A stretch of 64,000 nt of DNA from Synechococcus sp. AG-673-A03 (GTDB lineage Bacteria > Cyanobacteriota > Cyanobacteriia > PCC-6307 > Cyanobiaceae). Shown here in pieces: positions 27,901 to 35,082 of the stretch. The position numbers and the translations under genes are program-made. The notes beneath the pieces were generated by a model. It was not told the origin of the DNA. It worked only from the letters and a program-made list of their open reading frames with translations, and made no database searches. Positions within the stretch are counted from its first letter, which is position 1, and each line of letters begins with the position of its first letter. Location of the stretch: assembly GCA_003211275.1 (NCBI GenBank), contig QCTE01000002.1, forward strand, positions 23,778 to 87,777, given 5' to 3'.

Positions 27901-29032
27901 CGAACAGTGTCGGACTGCTACCCGTGACAGGGGTGATGTCACCAGTACCAGAACCCGCAGCAATGGTGATGTCGTAGGGATCCAACAACCATTCCCCACT
28001 CAGACCCTTATCAGCCGACACATCTAGACGCTCCGGCTGAGCCAGCAGATAGAAACCTGATGTCTCAATGCGCCCGCCATTCCCACTGGCCCGTCCACCG
28101 CGTGCCAGCAAGGAGCCCTCAGCAATTGTTCCTCCGGAGGGATTCCTGAGATCACTCCAGATCGCAACTGTGCCGCCATCCCCAACACCAGTGGAGGAAG
28201 CATCCACAACGGAGCCACGCTGCATCCATGTCTGGGTTGCCTGGCGCACAGCTGGATCCGTGTTCTGCCAACTGCCGCCGACCTGCACAACACCACCATC
28301 TCCGGAACCAGTCGCCAGCAATTCAGCTCCATTGCCAACACGGACGAAATCTGCAGCGAGCGTGAGCGTGCCTCCCTCTCCTGCTGAATTACTGACCGAA
28401 AGCCGGCTGTTTTCCACATCGATGCGCCCGCCAGGAGCATCCACGAGCAGCGCCTCGTCGACATCGATGGAGATTCCCTCCATGCGGATCCATGGTCGTT
28501 TCCCTGCCAATTCCCCAGGCAATAAGCCCAGCGCACCGGGCAATGGGTCACCAGCAAAAGTTGGAATTGCATGCTGCGGGGTGTTGAACACATCGAACAC
28601 CCCACTGGCAAAGCGCAGTTGCGCTGCTGTGCTCAGCGTCAGCTGAGGGATCTGCTGAAAAGAGGCACCAGGCATCAATTGAATTCCACCCGGAGAGAGC
28701 AGAAACAGATGCGATGGAGATGTCAGTGAAACGCTTTTGTTGATGAAGCTGCCGTTTGGAGCAGTCACTCCCAGAACCAGATTGCGAACACCATCACTGT
28801 TGATCGAGACACCCTGAATCGCACCGCGGGTGTCGAATTCACTGAGTCGATGAAAGCGGTTAGTGCCGCTGTCACTTCCACCATCGATCCGGCAAAGACC
28901 GCTGCTGCAGCGACCGTTCGCTGAACCATTGACCAGAGTTCCCAGTCCATCCGCAGCACGACCAGCGATATCAGCCTGCGCTGGCGAAACACCGAGAAGG
29001 GCAACAAGTGGAAACAGCACCAGTCGTCGCAT
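24980..29032 (-). CDS. Two-partner-secretion exoprotein with C-terminal CHAT protease domain (TpsA)
   Basis: 1350 residues. A Sec signal (LVLFPLVALLGVSPAQA) is followed by a haemagglutinin-type TPS secretion domain (about 22-240): FHRLSEFDTRGAIQGVSIN, LFLLSPGGIQLMPGASF. The middle holds autotransporter-type beta-strand repeats (DLTKTGNGQLILSGNSG around residue 510; AFTKSGPGTLKFPA around 760), then a Gly/Ser/Asp-rich linker near 800-830 and a low-complexity acidic stretch. The last 300 residues form a CHAT (caspase-like) domain with HVATHADF (His1188) and LVVLSACRTLLG (Cys1233) as the dyad, and GARSAVGTLWYVDD after it. Such proteins cross the outer membrane through a TpsB pore, which is encoded divergently next door. 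Protease activity, self-cleavage and targets are inference. Confidence 0.9.
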   Translation of the reverse strand: MRRLVLFPLVALLGVSPAQADIAGRAADGLGTLVNGSANGRCSSGLCRIDGGSDSGTNRFHRLSEFDTRGAIQGVSINSDGVRNLVLGVTAPNGSFINKSVSLTSPSHLFLLSPGGIQLMPGASFQQIPQLTLSTAAQLRFASGVFDVFNTPQHAIPTFAGDPLPGALGLLPGELAGKRPWIRMEGISIDVDEALLVDAPGGRIDVENSRLSVSNSAGEGGTLTLAADFVRVGNGAELLATGSGDGGVVQVGGSWQNTDPAVRQATQTWMQRGSVVDASSTGVGDGGTVAIWSDLRNPSGGTIAEGSLLARGGRASGNGGRIETSGFYLLAQPERLDVSADKGLSGEWLLDPYDITIAAGSGTGDITPVTGSSPTLFESSATNSRVNATDIETQIAVNGGTNVRVATGPGGSGGGNITWEAGAPINYSGSSGTLTLDASGYIRLNSDITTGSGGLALQAGAGFVEAAPGITLALGGPFNVSTGDTTALFELAATLTGSGDLTKTGNGQLILSGNSGSWSGSTDVQGGTLRVSGANALGTAAPTKIQSGATLELAGGISLAENIELWGGTLTNWSGDNTVTSPLLLKSSAFVDARQDSLTLDPSSGNAASVDRFATSAYNSDLTLVGAGELVVEGVLNLKDGQTTASYGDFRQTGTGVARFKNDLMVERVEATSGGTVWMDQPAGTAVVTPSGGALFLDNGSTLRRDSTETVTGTSLELGAGGGELSVGSGFTLTWDSPISGSGAFTKSGPGTLKFPASAAISYTGATLVKDGSLEVISTSPTTATCTGTGSSSLCSGNGGGSGDGSGGSDGKGRDDDSGDNGLDPVPETKPEPVVIQEQPESEEDVVSVELLNAVEDVPILQLTNQTTATASDSETSSAVSVTPLAAQRQSPENGLQVDLGGGSDASTDATAVTPQTTVMAESTQSIAPEQAVAQLQQSDQAATNRTAALLGLDQTLQSALPSTPTVEDLQGVLDQVERQGLGISPAVLQVRFTSTTSDSSQDAFLDLTLISSKAPVQARRLTVDRKRFAGLLKALYRQLSRQESLVVDDPASPTRQLHALLVAPIQDALQGQGIQTLLIAADQGLQAVPFAALSDGSSFFGLDYAFGLTPSLALTPLAPAQSMATGQLALGASEFDGLAPLPLVPQELEQLDASTGADRYLNQEFSPQSLLTRAADQRYSRVHVATHADFRPGGPDQSVLHTGTGPMSMAQFAQLRRTRSETPLDLVVLSACRTLLGDQESELGFAGLALQAGARSAVGTLWYVDDVVTSAFFVQFYRLLDQGLPKAEALQRTRQLFGSGLIRLEGDQVIGPDEQPLLNDLTSGQRRRISAGVQNPFFWAGIELIGSPW

Positions 29033-29144
29033 TGCGTGCTGCCTCCGTGGAGTCCCTGCAACGAATTTGTTGCTTGAAGATGACGTTAAGCCAATTTTGT
29101 TTTTTCAACTTTAAAGTTCGCGATAATTCTCAGTTGCCAGATCA
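29033..29144. promoter_or_regulatory. Divergent promoter region between tpsA and tpsB
   Basis: 112 bases separate the two divergent starts. The tpsB side is AT-rich, with a T-run (about 29097-29107). No Crp palindrome or other clear operator is seen. Both promoters must lie here if the pair is locally controlled. Confidence 0.5.
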
Positions 29145-30842
29145 ATGCTGCTTCTGCTGGCGCAACTGGTGTCCCCCCCCTTGCAACCAGGCCCAGCTCG
29201 CCTGCCCGAACCAGCACCGGTTCAGCAACTTGTGCCGGAATCTCCCAACATCCAACCAAACGTCGACGACCGACAGCTTGCCCCGAACGACGATTCATTT
29301 TCAGGGCCGGGAGGTTCGCCCTCCAAACCAGCTTCAGAAGACAACGTTGCTTCCCCCATTGAGATCAAGGGCACATCGCCATACAGCCAGGCGGAACTCC
29401 GGCAACTACTGAGCCGTTGCAAAGAAGGCGGCAATGCACAGACACATCTGAAACGCTGCGCTGAGGCCCTCAGCGGAAAACTGCAGCAGGACGGCTATGT
29501 GAATTCGCGGGTGTTCATCGAAGACGAACCCGCGCCTGGCCACCTCACTGTCGTGATGGGCCGTCTGGTCGAGCTGCACATCAACAGCGAGGATCAGCGT
29601 CTCCAGCGAAAGGTGCGCCAGCGACTCGCCAACCTGTTAGGCCGGGTCCTGCACCTGCCCGATCTTCAGCAACAGCTGCAGCAACTGAAGCAGCAGTCTG
29701 TGGTCGGTAGCGTTTCAGGAAGCCTCGGGAAACTGGGAAGTGACCCCACGCAAGCAGTTCTGACTCTCACGGTGACCGCTGCAAGTCATCCCTGGAGAGG
29801 TAATCTTAGTGTTCGCAACGACGGCAACGCAGGCAGCGGTGAATGGCGAGCCGTCACTGTGCTGCAAAAACCGAAAGTTCTGATCGATGACGACCTGCTT
29901 CAGATCTACGGCGAACTCAACGCTGACCGCGATCCAGAATTGGGCGCCTCACTCGGCTCGATCAGCTACACCCTGCCCTTAGGGGAATCGGTGGACATCA
30001 CTGGATCCTTTGGTGCCAGTCGCCGCAATCTGGTTGAAGCCGAAGGACCTGCCCACGGCCTCAGTTTTCGTCAATACCAAGGACTGGCTCAGCTGCAATG
30101 GACCCTCAAAGATTCGGATAACCAGCTTTGGTACGCCCAGGCCGGCCTGAGCGCCAACCGCAGCGACAGCTACCTGGATGGCCGCTCGTTTGGCCTCATC
30201 ATCGGAGGCCCGGACGGTGACCTGAGCACCGGCTATCTGCGAGTCGGCCTCGGCCATGCGGGCAGGAACAACAACTTGGCCTGGTCAGGTCAGGCGTACT
30301 GGCTTCAAGGAATCGCCGGCTTTAGCAGCGAAGAGCAACTGAAGGATCTTGCCTTCTACGGCATCCATCCCGATCAATCCCGAGCCCTGGGCGGCATTAC
30401 CTCCCTCGGCTGGCGGATGGCGTCCAACCTGCAACTCAATCTGCGGGCAGCAGGTCAAGTGGCATTCAACGAGCTCACCAACGACATGGGCTTTTCGCTG
30501 GGAAGCGATGTGGGGCTCAAGGGGCTGCCAGGAACCCTGATCAGCGGTGACACCGGCTGGTTGAGCAGCGCTGAACTGAACTGGTCATTCTGGCAACAAC
30601 ACAACAACACTTTCCAACTCGTTCCTTTCTTCGGCATTGGCGGAATTCAAACCACACGCGACACAGTGAGCTTCAACGACACGATTGGCTCGGGCGGCAT
30701 CCTGCTGCGCTGGTTGCATGGACGCCATTGGTCACTCGCATTGGGCTGGACTGAGCAGTTCAACGATGGCGACAACATCGGCATCTGGAACGACTGGCTG
30801 CTCGGAAGCGGTGCCTACGGAAAATTGCGATATCAGTTTTAG
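29145..30842 (+). CDS. ShlB/FhaC-type outer-membrane transporter (TpsB)
   Basis: 565 residues. A short hydrophobic start (MLLLLAQLVSPP) could be a truncated signal; I found no better upstream start. A Pro-rich spacer follows, then a POTRA-type region (about 85-150: IEIKGTSPYSQAELRQLLSRC, KLQQDGYVNSRVFIEDE) and a ShlB-type membrane barrel from about 215 to the end (WRGNLSVRNDGNAGSGEWRA, regular amphipathic strands). It ends in GAYGKLRYQF, with the terminal Phe of outer-membrane barrels. This is the dedicated pore for the adjacent TPS-domain protein. Convergent with the Crp-type regulator gene, 17 bases apart. Confidence 0.9.
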   Translation: MLLLLAQLVSPPLQPGPARLPEPAPVQQLVPESPNIQPNVDDRQLAPNDDSFSGPGGSPSKPASEDNVASPIEIKGTSPYSQAELRQLLSRCKEGGNAQTHLKRCAEALSGKLQQDGYVNSRVFIEDEPAPGHLTVVMGRLVELHINSEDQRLQRKVRQRLANLLGRVLHLPDLQQQLQQLKQQSVVGSVSGSLGKLGSDPTQAVLTLTVTAASHPWRGNLSVRNDGNAGSGEWRAVTVLQKPKVLIDDDLLQIYGELNADRDPELGASLGSISYTLPLGESVDITGSFGASRRNLVEAEGPAHGLSFRQYQGLAQLQWTLKDSDNQLWYAQAGLSANRSDSYLDGRSFGLIIGGPDGDLSTGYLRVGLGHAGRNNNLAWSGQAYWLQGIAGFSSEEQLKDLAFYGIHPDQSRALGGITSLGWRMASNLQLNLRAAGQVAFNELTNDMGFSLGSDVGLKGLPGTLISGDTGWLSSAELNWSFWQQHNNTFQLVPFFGIGGIQTTRDTVSFNDTIGSGGILLRWLHGRHWSLALGWTEQFNDGDNIGIWNDWLLGSGAYGKLRYQF

Positions 30843-30859
30843 GGATTCGGCGCCGCTAA

Positions 30860-31540
30860 CTAATCAATCAAGCCGCGCTTCTCCAACGGCTTGAGATCAG
30901 CCAGATGCAAGCGCCCATCCTGCTCAATCACCGTGCCGCGTTGTCGCAGCTTGCTCAGGGTGCGCGAGGCAGTTTCCCTTGCAAGGCCTGCAATCAGGGC
31001 GATTTCCTGCTGCGCGAGAGGGGGTATCTGGGCCTGAAGATCATCGTCGACCGAGCTCTTGCGAGCCAGATAACTGAGAGCACCAAGCAACCTCGTCGTG
31101 GCATCTGCTGTCTGAAGTGCAAAACGACGGTTGAGGTCTCGCAACCGGTTCGCCTCCAGCTTGGCGAGCGCGAAAGCAAAGTCGGCTTTCTGACTGAGCA
31201 GTGCAGCAACGGGTGGAATCCGCAGTTTCACCAAACGCAGCTTGGTCAGAGCAACCACATCGGCAGATCGCGAGTCCCCATCGAACACCGCCATCTCGCC
31301 AAAGACATCACCAGTCCCTAGCAGCGACATCACGACCTCATCACCATCGGTCGTGTACGTGCGCACTTTGGCCAGACCATCGCAAAGCAAAAACAGAGAC
31401 TCGCCCCAGTCCTGCTCCATCACAATCACCTGATCGGCTTCATGAACAAGTTCACGCTGCCGGTCAAGAATCTTGTCGAGCAATTCGTCATCAAGACTCT
31501 CGAAAAGAGCGATAGCTCGCAGATCGTCGCGACTGATCAT
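30860..31540 (-). CDS. Crp/Fnr-family transcriptional regulator
   Basis: 226 residues. A cyclic-nucleotide-binding domain (about 12-125) has a complete phosphate-binding cassette, VFGEMAVFDGDSRSADV (G81-E82, R91-S92-A93), as in cAMP-binding Crp. A long dimer helix (about 118-143) follows, then a Crp-type winged helix-turn-helix (about 175-205: LAQQEIALIAGLARETASRTLSKL). It is the obvious reader for the Crp palindromes at 15638 and 24943, though that assignment is inference. Divergent from the Coq4-like gene across a 191-base spacer in which I see no Crp site. No Fnr-type cysteine cluster is present. Confidence 0.93.
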   Translation of the reverse strand: MISRDDLRAIALFESLDDELLDKILDRQRELVHEADQVIVMEQDWGESLFLLCDGLAKVRTYTTDGDEVVMSLLGTGDVFGEMAVFDGDSRSADVVALTKLRLVKLRIPPVAALLSQKADFAFALAKLEANRLRDLNRRFALQTADATTRLLGALSYLARKSSVDDDLQAQIPPLAQQEIALIAGLARETASRTLSKLRQRGTVIEQDGRLHLADLKPLEKRGLID

Positions 31541-31696
31541 CGGCAGCGAGGGGAAATTGAACTTGAGTCTCTCTTCAAAGCAACGTCGTCGCTATGGGAA
31601 AGACTCTGAATCCATAGCACGTCAAATCTCTGGCTTCATGCGCTGGTGGATATCCACCCAATCTTCAAACCATGACTGAACGCTGGAAACAACGCA

Positions 31697-31716
31697 AACT
31701 GAACTGAACTGAACTG
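31697..31716 (+). repeat. AACTG x4 microsatellite upstream of the Coq4-like gene
   Basis: Four perfect tandem copies of AACTG end 15 bases before the ATG at 31732, within the leader. Copy-number slippage would alter leader length. Confidence 0.75.
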
Positions 31717-31731
31717 ATCTGTTGAGCATCC

Positions 31732-32394
31732 ATGCAAATTAAACTCGGAGAACGATTACAGAGCCTGAAGCTGCTAGCCAGCCTGGCGGCCTTTCTGAAA
31801 AACCCTGGCTCTCTCGACAGCGTCCTCGCCGTGGGCGCCAGCTTGAAAGACAGCCCACTTTCCGAACAGATGATCCGCCATCTGCTGGACAATCCCACCT
31901 TTGCCCAACTGGTGAACGATGGTTGGCGTCCACAACCAATTGATTTGTCGGCACTCCAAACACTCCCCGCGGGCACGCTTGGACGCTGCTACGCGGATCA
32001 GCTGATCAGCCAGGGAATCACTCCCGACACACTGATCGACCCTTCACCCATCAACGATGAGCGTGAATACATCGTGCACCGTCTGAAGGAAACCCATGAC
32101 ATCACGCATGTACTGACCGGATTTGGAATCGATGGCGTCAGTGAACTGGGCCTGCAGGGATTCAACCTTGCCCAGAACCGATCACCACTGGCAGTGATGC
32201 TGATCTTCGGAGGCATGCTCACGGCGCTGCAAAACGATGAACCTCTGGCTCCAATGCTGCGCGCACTGGCGAAGGGCTTCCAGATGGGACTCGATGCTGA
32301 GCTTGTGATCGCACGCAAACTGGAAGAGGGCTGGGATCGCCCCCTCAACGAGTGGCGTCGTGAGCTGAGGCTTCCTGAAGCAATCCCTAGCTGA
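31732..32394 (+). CDS. Coq4-family protein
   Basis: 220 residues. The signature of the Coq4 family is present: ETHDITHVLTGFGIDGVSELGLQ, giving HDxxH and the downstream Glu that bind metal in that fold. It is preceded by GTLGRCYADQL and DEREYIVHRL, and followed by a helical C-terminus (MLRALAKGFQMGLDAE). Coq4 acts in ubiquinone biosynthesis in mitochondria and proteobacteria. Cyanobacteria make plastoquinone and phylloquinone instead, so the substrate here is unknown. It is followed by a cyclic-nucleotide-binding-domain gene 65 bases downstream and faces away from the Crp regulator gene. Confidence 0.82.
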   Translation: MQIKLGERLQSLKLLASLAAFLKNPGSLDSVLAVGASLKDSPLSEQMIRHLLDNPTFAQLVNDGWRPQPIDLSALQTLPAGTLGRCYADQLISQGITPDTLIDPSPINDEREYIVHRLKETHDITHVLTGFGIDGVSELGLQGFNLAQNRSPLAVMLIFGGMLTALQNDEPLAPMLRALAKGFQMGLDAELVIARKLEEGWDRPLNEWRRELRLPEAIPS

Positions 32395-32459
32395 TCCTTA
32401 AGTGCGCGCGAGCGTTATTGCCCGAATGGAGGTATCACTGACAGAGCAGCCGAGAAGCC

Positions 32460-33026
32460 ATGTGGGGAGACGAACCTCAGCTGCAGGCCTTCCGAGAACG
32501 ACTGAAACTCCTGCTAATCGCACACCAGCAGGAGCTCAATCCTGAGCAGCTCGTCGCAGCCGAAGGAGACATTCTGTTTCACCAGGGCGACTCGGTGGAG
32601 ACTTTGATGTTGCTGACCCAGGGGCGTGTCGCCGTTGATATTCATTACGGCGATGAGATCCACACTCTGGCCGAAGTGGAAGCTGTTGAATTACTCGGCG
32701 AAGTTGGTTTCTTCGCCAATGGCAAGCATTACGCCGACTTCCGCGTTGTGGGCGGACAGGCAGAGCTTCTGGCCATTCCAGGCCAGGCACTGCTTCAGGC
32801 CATGTTGTTTGACGTTGATCTCGTAGTGGAGATGCTTTCACTGGTCAGTGAGCGCTGCCGGCGCGGCAATCAGGTCATCGCCATGCTGCTGAGCGGCATT
32901 GAAGCCGTGCATGACGATTCCCAGGAGAAAATCGAACAAGCAACGACAGAGCTTGGGGGCATCCACTTCTGCATCGCCAAAGCCAGCAAACAACTGCAGA
33001 AGCTGCAGAAGCAGTGCCGAAACTGA
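32460..33026 (+). CDS. Stand-alone cyclic-nucleotide-binding-domain protein (first)
   Basis: 188 residues with one such domain (about 28-135: LVAAEGDILFHQGDSVETLMLLTQGRVAV, then LLGEVGFFANGKHYADFRV) and a helical C-terminal tail (EKIEQATTELGGIHFCIAKASKQLQKLQK) of coiled-coil character. No DNA-binding or enzymatic domain is present. The phosphate-binding Arg is missing (GKHYADF where RSA is expected), so the domain may not bind cAMP or may bind something else. It resembles the next gene in length and layout, including the paired-Cys/Arg stretch SERCRRGN against SNRCRQTN, so the two are probably paralogues. Confidence 0.82.
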   Translation: MWGDEPQLQAFRERLKLLLIAHQQELNPEQLVAAEGDILFHQGDSVETLMLLTQGRVAVDIHYGDEIHTLAEVEAVELLGEVGFFANGKHYADFRVVGGQAELLAIPGQALLQAMLFDVDLVVEMLSLVSERCRRGNQVIAMLLSGIEAVHDDSQEKIEQATTELGGIHFCIAKASKQLQKLQKQCRN

Positions 33027-33222
33027 ACGACTCAACTCAGCACTTTGCTGCGCTGCGCCCAACCAGCTCCCAAACACCATCCAGAGCGGGCAGCACCAGC
33101 AGGATCAGAGCCTCCACAGAGGGCATGGCCATTGAGCAATATCGGATCGTGACGCTAAGGAAGATAGAGATGCCTGATCTTGCCGGAGCAGCCAGCATGC
33201 CTGCAGCGGCTCCCGGCCCGGC

Positions 33223-33798
33223 ATGAAGAGCGAGAACCAACAGCTCACCCAGATTCGTAATCGTCTGCGGATGTTGCTGAGCACCCATCTCTCCACAATC
33301 AGCCATCAAACGCTCACAGCAGCTGTGGGTGACGTGCTGATCGAACAGGACACACCAGCCGTCAGGGTGCTGATTGTGCAAACAGGGGAATTGAAAGTTG
33401 AACGCTGTGAACCAGGTGGCACGCCTCAAGTGATCGCGCAAATCAGACCGGATGAACTGGTCGGAGAAATGGCGTTGATCGGTGATCAACACCACAGCGC
33501 AAGCGTCACGGTGAGTCGCGGACCGGCCGAGATCCTGGTGGTTAAGGCGGATGATCTACTTAAGGCTTCCATCTACGACAGCGACCTGGTGATGGAACTG
33601 CTGGCTCTAAGCAGCAACCGCTGCCGCCAAACCAACCGCCATCTGACTTTGATCCTTGAAGCCCTTGGGGCTTTGGATCAAGAGCATTCCTCCACACTGG
33701 ACCGGTGCTGCAACGAACTGGAGAACTGCTCTGATCCAGCACTTTCCAACGCAGCCCGCCGGTTGAGGCGATTGGCAGAAGCACCGGAAAAACCTTGA
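33223..33798 (+). CDS. Stand-alone cyclic-nucleotide-binding-domain protein (second)
   Basis: 191 residues, start at 33223 (ATGAAGAGCGAG). One domain (about 28-140): LTAAVGDVLIEQDTPAVRVLIVQTGELKV, then ELVGEMALIGDQHHSASVTV. The cassette keeps GE and SA but has His in place of the Arg that pairs with the cyclic phosphate. A helical tail (LTLILEALGALDQEHSSTLDRCCNELENC) follows. Paralogue of the preceding gene, 196 bases downstream of it. May act as a protein-interaction module; no further domain is visible. Confidence 0.82.
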   Translation: MKSENQQLTQIRNRLRMLLSTHLSTISHQTLTAAVGDVLIEQDTPAVRVLIVQTGELKVERCEPGGTPQVIAQIRPDELVGEMALIGDQHHSASVTVSRGPAEILVVKADDLLKASIYDSDLVMELLALSSNRCRQTNRHLTLILEALGALDQEHSSTLDRCCNELENCSDPALSNAARRLRRLAEAPEKP

Positions 33799-34177
33799 GA
33801 GAGCGACCCCATCTCCGCTGAGTTCCGCCTCATGGCGCGAACTCCTTCTCAAGAGTTCACAGCCATCGCAGAAATCAGCCGGGATCGATTGAGCCATGGA
33901 CGTCCATCAAGGCCATAGAGAAAGTGAGGTTCTTCGCCAATCGTGTTCTGTACGTCGAATTATGCGTAGTGGATGGATCCGTCGGACTGCTTACCATCAC
34001 TTATTGGAAGCTATTACAGACCTGGCGATTCAACACGATCTGGCAGTCGAAGCACTCAGAGGAAGGGATTCATGGTGATCAACATCCTGTGAAAGGAAAC
34101 ACAGGGCAAACTTATAGAGCAACCACACAGCCCATCGAGGCCAACACCCTTAAGGTCAGACAAAGAGAAGAACCCTT
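33799..34177. other. 379-base spacer before the methylglyoxal synthase fusion gene
   Basis: No convincing gene. Frames of 60 and 90 codons (33896-34078, 33924-34196) lack recognisable content, and the second runs into the next gene. The spacer becomes more AT-rich towards the next gene and probably holds its promoter, with a purine-rich ribosome-binding stretch (AAGAGAAG) just before the ATG at 34178. No Crp palindrome was found. Confidence 0.5.
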
Positions 34178-35071
34178 ATGGATCGCAACGTCCTGATCAA
34201 AACCCTGCAAAACGAAGGGAATCTGAAGCATTCGTTTAGCGCCGAAGATATTGAACTCATCGCTCAACAGATGTCGATCAAAACATTCGAGAAGGACACC
34301 ATCTTGATGTGCAAAGGAGAGCCTGCCGACTACATGGCATTCCTTGTGAATGGCCGGGTTCAGATTCTTGAAGACGAGAGACAGATTGCACTGCTTACAA
34401 AAGGCGATTTTCTAGGCGAAAGCCTGTTCTCTGAAGAAGCAACACGCGTAGCAGATGTTCAAGCCATGGAGCACACAACAGTGGGGCTATTCACAATTCA
34501 TGATTTCCATAATTTTTTAAAGACTAAACAAAGACTTGCGCTTCAGTTCAGGGAACTTTTCAAGGCCGTAGAACGCGCCCGAGCCGAGCAACACACAGCA
34601 GAAACATATATCGATAAACGCAAATACTTGGCACTAATAGCTCACAACAACATGAAAGAAAGCCTGATGGAATTTTGCAGCATTCACACTGATAAGTTAG
34701 AAAAATTTCCCCTCATTGCAACAGGAACAACCGGCAGTATGTTATACAAAAAAACTGGCATGTGCCTCAGCCGCAAAGTCGCCTCAGGCCCCCTGGGCGG
34801 AGACCAAGCAGTGGGAACATTGATATCCACACAAAACATCAGCGGCGTAATTTTTTTCAGAGATCCACTCTCTTCCCACCCACACCACGCCGATATCGAA
34901 GCTCTTGGACGCCTCTGTGATGTCTATCAGATCCCTTTTGCAACGAACCCTCAAAGCGGCGAAGCCATTCTCGACTACCTTCTTTCCGCCAAGGCAAATC
35001 GCGAACTCCTTCCCAATCGTGTTTTGGAGGCCTACGTTAAAGGACAAAAGAAAGTCATCGAAGCAGGCTGA
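34178..35071 (+). CDS. mgsA: Cyclic-nucleotide-binding domain fused to methylglyoxal synthase
   Basis: 297 residues in two parts. Residues about 18-130 are a cyclic-nucleotide-binding domain (FEKDTILMCKGEPADYMAFLVNGRV; GDFLGESLFSEEATRVADV, with E81 and R90 kept and Val91 for the usual Ser). A helical linker (about 118-145) leads to a methylglyoxal synthase domain at about 149-268. Compared with E. coli MgsA, the active-site set is complete: H156 (LIAHNN), the ATGTTG phosphate loop (181-186), D209 (SGPLGGDQ), D229 (FFRDPL), and H236 and D239 (PHHAD). MgsA converts dihydroxyacetone phosphate to methylglyoxal and phosphate. Control by cAMP is therefore a direct structural prediction, but untested. 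Codon use is more AT-rich than in most neighbours, suggesting transfer. Convergent with an adenylate cyclase gene, 11 bases apart. Confidence 0.88.
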   Translation: MDRNVLIKTLQNEGNLKHSFSAEDIELIAQQMSIKTFEKDTILMCKGEPADYMAFLVNGRVQILEDERQIALLTKGDFLGESLFSEEATRVADVQAMEHTTVGLFTIHDFHNFLKTKQRLALQFRELFKAVERARAEQHTAETYIDKRKYLALIAHNNMKESLMEFCSIHTDKLEKFPLIATGTTGSMLYKKTGMCLSRKVASGPLGGDQAVGTLISTQNISGVIFFRDPLSSHPHHADIEALGRLCDVYQIPFATNPQSGEAILDYLLSAKANRELLPNRVLEAYVKGQKKVIEAG

Positions 35072-35082
35072 AACCAACCAAA

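Noticed and set aside
33896..34196. Two small frames (60 and 90 codons) before the MgsA fusion
   Set aside because: No conserved look or ribosome site; one overlaps the start of the supported gene.
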